This document shows positions 19,277-26,375 of a DNA stretch of 36,098 nucleotides, piece after piece. The notes beneath the pieces were generated by a model. That model was not told where the DNA came from, ran no database searches, and saw only the letters and a program-made list of their open reading frames with translations. Source of the stretch: Synechococcus sp. (GTDB taxonomy: Bacteria; Cyanobacteriota; Cyanobacteriia; PCC-6307; Cyanobiaceae); contig JAAXIH010000044.1 of assembly GCA_012270465.1 (NCBI GenBank), positions 1-36,098 of the forward strand, given 5' to 3'. Each line of letters starts with the position of its first letter. Positions within the stretch are counted from its first letter, which is position 1. The translations under genes were made by a program, and so were the position numbers.

Positions 19277-20185
19277 TCAGCGGGCGCCGAGTTCAGCAGC
19301 CAGCTCGCGCTCGAGCTTCTCGTCTTTTTCACGAGGTAGAACGTTGTCCAGCTTGGTGCGGTGGGTGCTGTAGAAGAGCATCCCGATGAACACCATGCCG
19401 CCCACGATGTTGCCGAGGGTGACAGGCAGGAAGTTCCAGAAAATCACCTTGGTGAAAGGCACGCCTGAGCCGAGAATCGGGCCGGCGGTGTGCAGGAACT
19501 GGTTCACAACGATGTGCTCCATGCCCATCGATTGGAAGGCGGTGATCGGAAGCCAGCAGGCCAGGATCTTGCCGGGAACGCTCTTGCTCACCAGAGCCAT
19601 GGTCACGCCCAGGCAAACCAACCAGTTGGCCACGAGTCCGCGCAGGAAGGCGAGGAAGAATCCCATGCTTCCCAGGGCCTCGTACTTCTTCTCAACGGTG
19701 ATTTGATTGAGGGCCATGATCTTCTGGGCCACGGCATCCCAGATCGGCGGGCCGACGTTGTCAGCAGCGCCATCCATGGTGCCGCTGGTGAGGCTGATGG
19801 CCATGATCACAGCCACAACGGCGGTGCCGATCCAGTTGCCGATCCACACCCAGATCCAGTTGCGGAAGGTGGCACCCCAGCTGCTCTTGCCGGCCCAGGT
19901 GGCCATCGGCAGCAGGGCGAAGTTGCCGGTCACCAGCTCCATGCCAAACAGCACGATGCTGGCGAAGCCGAAGGGGAACAGCAGCGAGCCCACGAAGGGG
20001 GCTTTAACGGTGATGCCCACGGTGAGGGCCAGGATCACCGCCAGGCCAAGGATGGCCCCGGAGTAAAAGCCGCGGATCAGCAGGTTCTTGACGCTGACCG
20101 TTGATTTTTTGCCGCCGGCGGCAATCATGCCGTCGACGAGCTCATTGGGTAGGACGTAGTCCATTTGTGAGGCTGTAACGCTCAT
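19277..20185 (-). CDS. focA: Formate/nitrite transporter family protein
   Basis: FNT-family features: LFPFGFASIVLFGMELVTGNFALLPMATWAGK, MGMEHIVVNQFL, FWNFLPVTLGNIVGGMVFIG. Confidence 0.93.
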   Translation of the reverse strand: MSVTASQMDYVLPNELVDGMIAAGGKKSTVSVKNLLIRGFYSGAILGLAVILALTVGITVKAPFVGSLLFPFGFASIVLFGMELVTGNFALLPMATWAGKSSWGATFRNWIWVWIGNWIGTAVVAVIMAISLTSGTMDGAADNVGPPIWDAVAQKIMALNQITVEKKYEALGSMGFFLAFLRGLVANWLVCLGVTMALVSKSVPGKILACWLPITAFQSMGMEHIVVNQFLHTAGPILGSGVPFTKVIFWNFLPVTLGNIVGGMVFIGMLFYSTHRTKLDNVLPREKDEKLERELAAELGAR

Positions 20186-20221
20186 GGTGTTGAAGTCAGT
20201 TGTTTAGTCGTGGCTCTCTAA

Positions 20222-20356
20222 TCAGCCGCTGATGCTGTTCATGAGCTTGGAGAAGGCATCCTTGCTCCCTTCTGGTTTGTTGATGGCGGGTTTGTCTTTG
20301 CCACTGGTGCTGAACCAGTTGACCAAACGACTGAAGAAATCAGCTTTTTGAGCCAT
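20222..20356 (-). CDS. Small ORF (44 aa) between nirA and focA
   Basis: Reads MAQKADFFSRLVNWFSTSGKDKPAINKPEGSKDAFSKLMNSISG*; same strand as nirA and focA; fills the intergenic space; below the ORF-track length cut-off. Confidence 0.6.
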   Translation of the reverse strand: MAQKADFFSRLVNWFSTSGKDKPAINKPEGSKDAFSKLMNSISG

Positions 20357-20437
20357 GGTGAGTGAGGTTGAGGTGGGCGGGTGATCAAAACTCAGCGGGG
20401 CTTCAAAAGATCAGCGCCGCCACTGATTTCGATCCGA

Positions 20438-21985
20438 TCAAGCAGCCTTGGGTTTGGCTCCGAATTGTTCAATCAGGATTTCCTTGAGTGCTGAGCGCAC
20501 TTCGGTGGCGGGCACACCTTTGCGATGCAATTCACCGACTTTCGGGTTGGCCCCTTGGGAGCCGCCGATGGTGATGTCGTAGCCCTCAACCATCCCCGAT
20601 TCACCGCGGGTTTTGGTGCCAGTGAGGCCAATGGCGCCCATGTAGGCCTGGCCGCAGGTGTTGGGGCAGCCGGTCCAGTGGATCTTGATCTCCTCAGGCA
20701 GGTGCAGCTCTTGATCCAGCTCAGCGGCTGCTGCCAGGGCTTGGTCTTTGGTGTTGGTTAAGGCAAAGCTGCAATAGGTATTGCCGGTGCAGCTCACCGT
20801 GCCTGCCGCCAGGTGGCTGGGCTCGAGCGGGAATTTCTGCAGCAGTGGCTCGCTCTTGAAGCGATCGAGCTGGCTGCTGGGAATGCCGGTGATGATCACG
20901 TTTTGATCTTCAGTCAGGCGCACATCCCCGCTGCCATAACCCTCTGAAAGGGAGGCCAGATCTTGGAAGTCTTCGGCCTTGAGCCGGCCAACAGGAACAT
21001 GCAGCCCGGCGTAGTTGAGCTCCGGTTGTTTTTGCGGATGGATGCCGTAGTGGGAGCGCGGCGTTGCATCAAACACCGAGCCGGGGTCGGGTGTGAGTGG
21101 GCCAAAGCGCTCGGCGACGAGCTCGCGGAACGCTTCCAGGCCAACGGAATCCAGGTACAAACGGAACCGGCCTTTGGGGCGCTTGTCCCGTTCGCCGTTG
21201 TCGCGCCACAGGGTTAGGACCGCTGCCGTCATCCGGCAGATCTCATCAGGCTTCACCCAGGCATTGAGGGGGATGGCATAGGCGTTCATCTGTGAGGAAA
21301 GAATTCCGCCAATCCAGACGCCAAAACCCATCACGCCATCGCGTTCCACCGGGTGGAAGACGATGTCGTTGTGCAGCAGGAAGTTGTCGCGTGAACCGGC
21401 AACAGCTGTATTCCACTTCCGCGGCAGATTCGAGAACTCAGGGTTGCCTTCACCATTGCTGGTCAGGAAGTTCTGCAACTCCAGGGTGTAAGGGCGCGTA
21501 TCGATGATTTCTTCAGGATCGATGCCAGCGATCGGGTTGCCCGTGACGTTGCGGGGGTTATCAAAGGCCGATTGGATCGTGTTGAGGCCAACAGCCTTCA
21601 AGCGCGAAAGGATGTCAGGCAGGTCTTCCAGCAGAACACCACGCAATTGAATGTTCTGGCGGGTGGTGATGTCGGCACTGCCGCTATCGCCATAACGAGC
21701 AACGATGCTGCCGATGGCCCGCAACTGCTCAGCATTGAGGACCCCATTGGGAACCCTCAGGCGCAGCATGAACAGCCCCGGAGTTTTGGGGCGCCAGAAC
21801 ATGCCGTACCACTTCAGCCGCAACTGAAGATCGGTTTCGTCGACGTTCTCCCAGCCCACACGGGCGAATTCTTCGATTTCACTACCAACGAGCAAGCCAT
21901 CTTTGTTGGCTTTGTTCTGCTCGATTTTGTTGAGTTTCTTACCCTCTAGCCAACTTGGCAGGGGCTTACTCGGTGTTGCCACCAT
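20438..21985 (-). CDS. nirA: Ferredoxin-nitrite reductase NirA
   Basis: Sulfite/nitrite reductase repeats; siroheme/4Fe-4S motif TGNTYCSFALTNTK...HWTGCPNTCGQAYMG. Confidence 0.96.
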   Translation of the reverse strand: MVATPSKPLPSWLEGKKLNKIEQNKANKDGLLVGSEIEEFARVGWENVDETDLQLRLKWYGMFWRPKTPGLFMLRLRVPNGVLNAEQLRAIGSIVARYGDSGSADITTRQNIQLRGVLLEDLPDILSRLKAVGLNTIQSAFDNPRNVTGNPIAGIDPEEIIDTRPYTLELQNFLTSNGEGNPEFSNLPRKWNTAVAGSRDNFLLHNDIVFHPVERDGVMGFGVWIGGILSSQMNAYAIPLNAWVKPDEICRMTAAVLTLWRDNGERDKRPKGRFRLYLDSVGLEAFRELVAERFGPLTPDPGSVFDATPRSHYGIHPQKQPELNYAGLHVPVGRLKAEDFQDLASLSEGYGSGDVRLTEDQNVIITGIPSSQLDRFKSEPLLQKFPLEPSHLAAGTVSCTGNTYCSFALTNTKDQALAAAAELDQELHLPEEIKIHWTGCPNTCGQAYMGAIGLTGTKTRGESGMVEGYDITIGGSQGANPKVGELHRKGVPATEVRSALKEILIEQFGAKPKAA

Positions 21986-22093
21986 AGTTCTGAAGCGAAA
22001 TGTGAGTGTTGGAGTTCAACTCTCAGGCCGCTTCAGAATGAAAGGCACGGCTTGATGTTGTGAGTACTTAATGGATCGAGTGGGCCGGAGGAA

Positions 22094-22107
22094 GTAACCG
22101 TTGCTAC
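22094..22107. promoter_or_regulatory. NtcA-binding site (GTA-N8-TAC) upstream of nirA
   Basis: GTAaccgttgcTAC; on the minus strand a -10-like TTAAGT follows 22 nt downstream, then the nirA ATG at 21985. Confidence 0.8.
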
Positions 22108-22117
22108 GAAACTTCGC

Positions 22118-22345
22118 TCAGTACTGGCGGCCGATTTCTCCCAGCATGCGAACAGCTCCATGGCGCAGCATTTGCCACACCTTGGACATGGCAGCGAAAT
22201 CGGCATCGAGTTCGCTCTGCCAATCACTGTTGTGAGCTCGACGCTCAGGGCGTCGCTCTGGGGGGCGGGAATAGCTGGTCCGTCGTTCAGCTGCTCTGAC
22301 GCGGCTGGAGCGTCGTGACCGTGGCAGCGCTCGTGGCGATGGCAT
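22118..22345 (-). CDS. Hypothetical small Arg-rich protein (75 aa from ATG)
   Basis: MPSPRALPRSRRSSRVRAAERRTSYSRPPERRPERRAHNSDWQSELDADFAAMSKVWQMLRHGAVRMLGEIGRQY; basic N-terminus and an amphipathic helical C-terminus. Confidence 0.4.
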   Translation of the reverse strand: MPSPRALPRSRRSSRVRAAERRTSYSRPPERRPERRAHNSDWQSELDADFAAMSKVWQMLRHGAVRMLGEIGRQY

Positions 22346-22354
22346 GGTGATGGG

Positions 22355-23014
22355 ATGGCGCAACGCAGCAGGAGTTCATCAGCTCAGGTGGCCCCCCAGT
22401 GGTGGCCGTTGATACAGGACCTGGCTGCGGCTGGTCCTTGGCCCCTGTTGGTGGTGGTGCATGGCCATGGCGGTGGGGCTGTTCCTGCTGTGCTCCAATC
22501 GTTGCTGCATGAGCTGGCTCAAGCCCGTGGCGCTGCTGTGTGGGTGCAGGCGCTAACAGCTGAACCCCTTGAATTACCGCCGCGGCAGAGGCTGTTGTTG
22601 GTGCCGTTGTTGTTAACGCCAGGCAGCCATGTGCGCGTTGATGTGCCGGCGATTCGCCAGCGATTGCGCGGGCTTGGCCATCAGGTGATGGCGTTGCCGT
22701 TTTTGGGCGCTTGGCAGCCTTGGTTGCAGCATTTGCGCCAGTTGGGATGCGATGCTGAAAGCCAAGTGGTTGTTCATCACCCCCTTCGTCCGGGGATTGC
22801 TGAGCGCTATCTGCACGTTCTTAGCCAGGCGCTTGCACTTCCTTTGCGGAGTGCTGACACCTGTGATGCAGAGCTTGATCGGGTGTTGCCGCTTGCTTTG
22901 GCGCCCAATCGCATGACAGCCCACCTCAGTGCTCAGCAAGAGGGTGGTCTGGCTCTTCTCGAGCACCCTGCCACGCGTCAATTTCTCTTCGAGCTGTTGT
23001 TGGACTTGCCATGA
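22355..23014 (+). CDS. CbiX-like sirohydrochlorin cobalto/ferrochelatase family protein
   Basis: LLVVVHGHGGGAVPAVLQSLLHEL...LLVPLLLTPGSHVRVDVPAI; adjacent to cobA, consistent with a siroheme supply role for NirA. Confidence 0.75.
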   Translation: MAQRSRSSSAQVAPQWWPLIQDLAAAGPWPLLVVVHGHGGGAVPAVLQSLLHELAQARGAAVWVQALTAEPLELPPRQRLLLVPLLLTPGSHVRVDVPAIRQRLRGLGHQVMALPFLGAWQPWLQHLRQLGCDAESQVVVHHPLRPGIAERYLHVLSQALALPLRSADTCDAELDRVLPLALAPNRMTAHLSAQQEGGLALLEHPATRQFLFELLLDLP

Positions 23015-23823
23015 CCACTGACACGCCCGGCATCGTTTATCTGGTGGGAGCAGGTCCGGGAGATCCCGAATTGTTGACGTTGCGGGCCCATCGTCTACTG
23101 CAGCGTTGTGATGCCTTGGTGCATGACTCCTTAGTTCCGTTGGAGCTCCTGGAGTTGGTTCCTGAGGGCTGCGAGATTCATCCGGTTGGTAAACGGCGCG
23201 GTCACCATTCCGTGCCGCAACCCAGTACCAATGCGTTATTGCAGCAGTTGGCTGGGCGTTGCCGTTGTGTGGTGCGGCTGAAAGGTGGTGATCCTTTCCT
23301 TTTTGGCCGTGGTGGTGAAGAAGCCGCTTATTTGGCCAAGCGCGGTGTGCCTGTTGAGGTGGTTCCCGGGGTCACCTCCGGCATTGCGGCGCCGGCCTAT
23401 GTCGGGATTCCTGTGACCCATCGCCGGGCCGGGTCCTCGGTGACCTTTGTCACCGGCCACGAAGAAATCGATAAGGGCCGGCCAGCGGTGGATTGGCGCG
23501 CGTTAGCCGCTTGCAGTGATGGCCTTGTCATTTATATGGGCCTGCACAACCTGGCTCGGATCTGCGAGGAGTTGCAGGCCGGCGGTCTGGCGGGAACCAC
23601 CCCTGCCGCCATCATTCAGCAGGGCAGCGTGAACGGCCAAAAGCATCTGATTGCCACGCTGGAGGATCTTGCTGATGCCGCCGATGAGCAGGGTTTCAGC
23701 GCCCCCGCCATCGTTGTGATCGGTGAGGTGGTGGAGCAGCGGATCCCTGGATGCGCACCCATGCCAGCCCCGGTGACGATGCCGCAGCCCATCCCGCGCA
23801 GCCCTCAAAACGCCCCTGCTTAA
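23011..23823 (+). CDS. cobA: Uroporphyrinogen-III C-methyltransferase
   Basis: VYLVGAGPGDPELLTLRAHRLLQRCDALVHDSLV...RLKGGDPFLFGRGGEEA...VVPGVTSGIAAPAYVGIPVTHR. Confidence 0.96.
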   Translation: MTTDTPGIVYLVGAGPGDPELLTLRAHRLLQRCDALVHDSLVPLELLELVPEGCEIHPVGKRRGHHSVPQPSTNALLQQLAGRCRCVVRLKGGDPFLFGRGGEEAAYLAKRGVPVEVVPGVTSGIAAPAYVGIPVTHRRAGSSVTFVTGHEEIDKGRPAVDWRALAACSDGLVIYMGLHNLARICEELQAGGLAGTTPAAIIQQGSVNGQKHLIATLEDLADAADEQGFSAPAIVVIGEVVEQRIPGCAPMPAPVTMPQPIPRSPQNAPA

Positions 23824-23837
23824 ACACTCAAAAACAG

Positions 23838-23851
23838 GTATCGCCTGTTAC
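23838..23851. promoter_or_regulatory. NtcA-binding site (GTA-N8-TAC) upstream of the guanidine operon
   Basis: GTAtcgcctgtTAC begins 15 nt after the cobA stop; a weak -10-like GAGATT lies 23 nt downstream (23875-23880). Confidence 0.7.
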
Positions 23852-23884
23852 CGCATTGGGGTCGATCGCGGCCGGAGATTTGAT

Positions 23885-23995
23885 GTGCGGTTTGTGGAAA
23901 CCAACGCTCCCACCACCCCGTTTGGGTGAGTGAGCCAACCGTTTCCAACCAGCTTTTCCGGTTCGTCGGTGGAACAAAAGCCTGGGAGACCGCAC
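23885..23995 (+). ncRNA. Structured 5' leader, putative guanidine-I-like (or novel) riboswitch
   Basis: Closing stem GTGCGGT (23885-23891)/ACCGCAC (23989-23995). Arm A: GGAAAC/GTTTCC (23896-23901/23941-23946) enclosing GCTC/GAGC and CACCC/GGGTG. Arm B: GCTTTT/AAAAGC (23952-23957/23976-23981) enclosing GTTC/GAAC. The 3' segment GGAACAAAAGCCTGGGAGA resembles the ykkC 3' consensus GGGAUAAAAGCCCGGGAGA as recalled. Confidence 0.6.
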
Positions 23996-24014
23996 TCACT
24001 CGCACTCCCCTGCA

Positions 24015-25205
24015 ATGACGTCCACAAGTGGCTCCCCCGGGGGCTTCGAGCGCAGCCATCCCAGTGAGGGGATGGCGGCCCTTGAGAAAGAGCAACGCCT
24101 GCCCCTCACCGGATGGCAGCAAGAGGTGGATCAGGCCAAGCGCTTGGGCTTGGAAGCAGCCCACAGCATCGTGGACCGCAACATCTCCACCTTTTCTCGC
24201 GGTGAGTTGCCCCATTACGCGGGCATCAACACCTTCATGAAGGCGCCCTATCTCGAGGACGTGAACCGCGTCGGCGAGTTTGATGTGGCGGTGGTGGGTA
24301 TTCCCCACGATTGCGGCACCACCTATCGCCCCGGTACGCGCTTTGGGCCCCAGGGAATTCGCAGAATTTCAGCGCTCTACACCCCTTACAACTACGAGAT
24401 GGGTGTGGATCTGCGCGAGCAAATCACCCTCTGTGATGTGGGTGATGTCTTCACTATTCCCGCCAATAACGAGAAAAGCTTCGATCAGATCTCCAAGGGG
24501 GTGGCCCATGTCTTTGCCAGCGGAGCCTTTCCGATTCTCTTGGGTGGTGATCACTCCATTGGGTTTCCAACAGTCCGCGGTGTTTGCCGCCATCTCGGCG
24601 ACAAGAAGGTGGGGATCATCCACTTCGATCGCCACGTCGATACCCAAGAGATCGATCTCGACGAACGGATGCACACCTGTCCGTGGTTCCATGCCACGAA
24701 CATGGCCAACGCACCGGCTCAGAACCTGGTGCAGCTGGGCATTGGTGGCTGGCAAGTGCCCCGCGAAGGGGTGAAGGTTTGCCGTGAGCGCGGCACCAAC
24801 GTGCTTACCGTCACCGACATCACGGAGATGGGTCTGGAGGCTGCGGCCCGTTACGCGATTGAACGGGCCACCGATGGCACCGATTGCGTCTACATCTCCT
24901 TTGATATCGACTGCATCGATGCTGGCTTTGTTCCTGGCACCGGTTGGCCAGAGCCGGGGGGGTTGTTGCCCCGCGAAGCCCTGAAGTTGCTCGAGCTGAT
25001 CGTTCGCAACGTGCCGGTCTGCGGCTTGGAGCTGGTGGAGGTGTCGCCTCCTTATGACATCAGTGATATGACCTCACTGATGGCCACTCGGGTGATCTGC
25101 GACACCATGGCCCACCTAGTGGTGAGCGGCCAGCTGCCCCGCAAAGAGAAGCCCAGTTGGATCAATCCCACTTGCAACATGCAGGTGGATCAGGCCTGGA
25201 GGTGA
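24015..25205 (+). CDS. gdmH: Ureohydrolase-family protein, probable Ni-dependent guanidine hydrolase (GdmH)
   Basis: Arginase/agmatinase fold motifs GGDHSIGFP, HFDRHVDTQEIDLDERMHTCPWFHATNM and SFDIDCIDAGFVPGTGWPEPGG; long N-terminal extension; followed by hypA/hypB-like genes and an ABC importer as in the Synechocystis sll1077 locus. Confidence 0.88.
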   Translation: MTSTSGSPGGFERSHPSEGMAALEKEQRLPLTGWQQEVDQAKRLGLEAAHSIVDRNISTFSRGELPHYAGINTFMKAPYLEDVNRVGEFDVAVVGIPHDCGTTYRPGTRFGPQGIRRISALYTPYNYEMGVDLREQITLCDVGDVFTIPANNEKSFDQISKGVAHVFASGAFPILLGGDHSIGFPTVRGVCRHLGDKKVGIIHFDRHVDTQEIDLDERMHTCPWFHATNMANAPAQNLVQLGIGGWQVPREGVKVCRERGTNVLTVTDITEMGLEAAARYAIERATDGTDCVYISFDIDCIDAGFVPGTGWPEPGGLLPREALKLLELIVRNVPVCGLELVEVSPPYDISDMTSLMATRVICDTMAHLVVSGQLPRKEKPSWINPTCNMQVDQAWR

Positions 25206-25209
25206 TCCC

Positions 25210-25611
25210 ATGCATGAGGTCGACATGACCAAGTGCCTGCTCCTGGCTCTGCAGCAATGGCGCGAGGAGCAGGCATCACCTCAGGCGATGGTGGACACCA
25301 TCCATTTGGAGGTGGGCCGCTTCACCTGCGTTGAGCCGGAGCAGCTGCGTTTCACTTTTCAAGCCGCTGTTGCTGGCAGCTGGCTCGATGGCGCCCAGCT
25401 GCAGATCGAAGAGATCCCCTTTGTGGGTCGTTGCTTGGCCTGCAATGGCACTTACAGCCCAACTCCTGAGGGCGCTTACCGCTCTCCCTGCTGCGATCAC
25501 CCACTGGAAGAGATCGTCAGCGGCCGCGAATTGCGAATTCGCAGCATCGACTACCGCACGTCCCTTCAGAGCGCTGTTGAGTCACAAGCTCTCTCGCTGC
25601 AGCGCGTCTGA
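25210..25611 (+). CDS. hypA: HypA-like nickel metallochaperone
   Basis: MHEVDMTKCLLLAL...VGRFTCVEPEQLRFTF...CLACNGTYSP..GAYRSPCCDHPLEEIVSGRELRIRSID; Zn-binding CxxC pairs. Confidence 0.9.
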   Translation: MHEVDMTKCLLLALQQWREEQASPQAMVDTIHLEVGRFTCVEPEQLRFTFQAAVAGSWLDGAQLQIEEIPFVGRCLACNGTYSPTPEGAYRSPCCDHPLEEIVSGRELRIRSIDYRTSLQSAVESQALSLQRV

Positions 25612-25641
25612 AGGCAAAACAGTCCTCCACCGTCTCTTGCC

Positions 25642-26340
25642 ATGCATTTGCCTTTAGAAGATCGCCTCGGCATGAATTTGCTGGCGGCCAATCAGCACCA
25701 AGCCGAGCACAACCGTGAGCACTTTGAGGCTTGGCAGGTGCTGGCCCTCAATGTGATGAGTAGCCCTGGGGCGGGCAAAACAGCGTTGCTGGAGCGCTCG
25801 TTGCCTCAGTTGGCTCAGGAGTGGTCGATGGCCGTCTTGGAGGGCGACATGACCACCCAATTGGATGCGGAGCGTTTGGAGGCTGTGGGGATTCCGGTGG
25901 TGCCGATCACCACCGGGCGCTCCTGTCATCTCGATGCCGCCATGGTCAGTGGTGGCTTGAAGTTGTTGCGTCAGCGGCTGAACCCAAATCAGCTGGATCT
26001 GCTCTGGGTTGAAAACGTGGGGAATTTGGTTTGCCCTGCTGAATTTGAAGTGGGTGAACATCACAAAGTGGCGCTGCTCAGCGTCACCGAAGGGGAAGAC
26101 AAGCCGTTGAAGTACCCGCTGATGTTTCGCCAGGCTGATGTGGTCCTTATCACCAAGATTGATCTGTTGCCGTATCTGCCTGTTGAGCTTGAGCAGATTC
26201 GCCGCAACATCCACAGCATCAATCCCAATGCCAGCGTGATTCCGGTGTCTGCTCTCAGTGGTGAGGGGATTGATGTGTGGCACGCCTGGCTGCGTTCGGC
26301 TCGCCAAAACACCTTGCAACCTGCTCTGGCCATGGCCTGA
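25642..26340 (+). CDS. hypB: HypB-like GTPase nickel metallochaperone
   Basis: [20 protein letters not shown] (P-loop), [59 protein letters not shown]. Confidence 0.93.
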   Translation: MHLPLEDRLGMNLLAANQHQAEHNREHFEAWQVLALNVMSSPGAGKTALLERSLPQLAQEWSMAVLEGDMTTQLDAERLEAVGIPVVPITTGRSCHLDAAMVSGGLKLLRQRLNPNQLDLLWVENVGNLVCPAEFEVGEHHKVALLSVTEGEDKPLKYPLMFRQADVVLITKIDLLPYLPVELEQIRRNIHSINPNASVIPVSALSGEGIDVWHAWLRSARQNTLQPALAMA

Positions 26341-26375
26341 GCAGCGTTCTTGCGTGTTGTCCCTACTCCAATGTC

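Noticed and set aside
19490-20104. 204-aa plus-strand ORF antisense to focA
   Set aside because: His/Gln/Gly-rich shadow ORF; focA is clearly the real gene.
23833-23849. Palindrome AACAGG-TATCG-CCTGTT as a cobA terminator
   Set aside because: Short 6-bp stem with no T tract; it overlaps a perfect NtcA half-site pair, which explains the symmetry better.
23885-23995. Cobalamin riboswitch (AAGCCTGGGAGACCGCAC resembles a B12 box)
   Set aside because: The B12-box-like stretch needs an insertion and the remaining cobalamin core (CGGTG..A..CCG, CCCGCNACTGT) is not present. The gene context is nickel/guanidine, not cobalamin. It still deserves a covariance-model check.
24015-25205. Agmatinase/SpeB (polyamine) annotation
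   Set aside because: HFDRH motif variation, adjacent hypAB and importer genes favour a guanidine hydrolase.
25210-26340. [NiFe]-hydrogenase maturation operon
   Set aside because: No hydrogenase subunits or hypCDEF nearby; context is gdmH.
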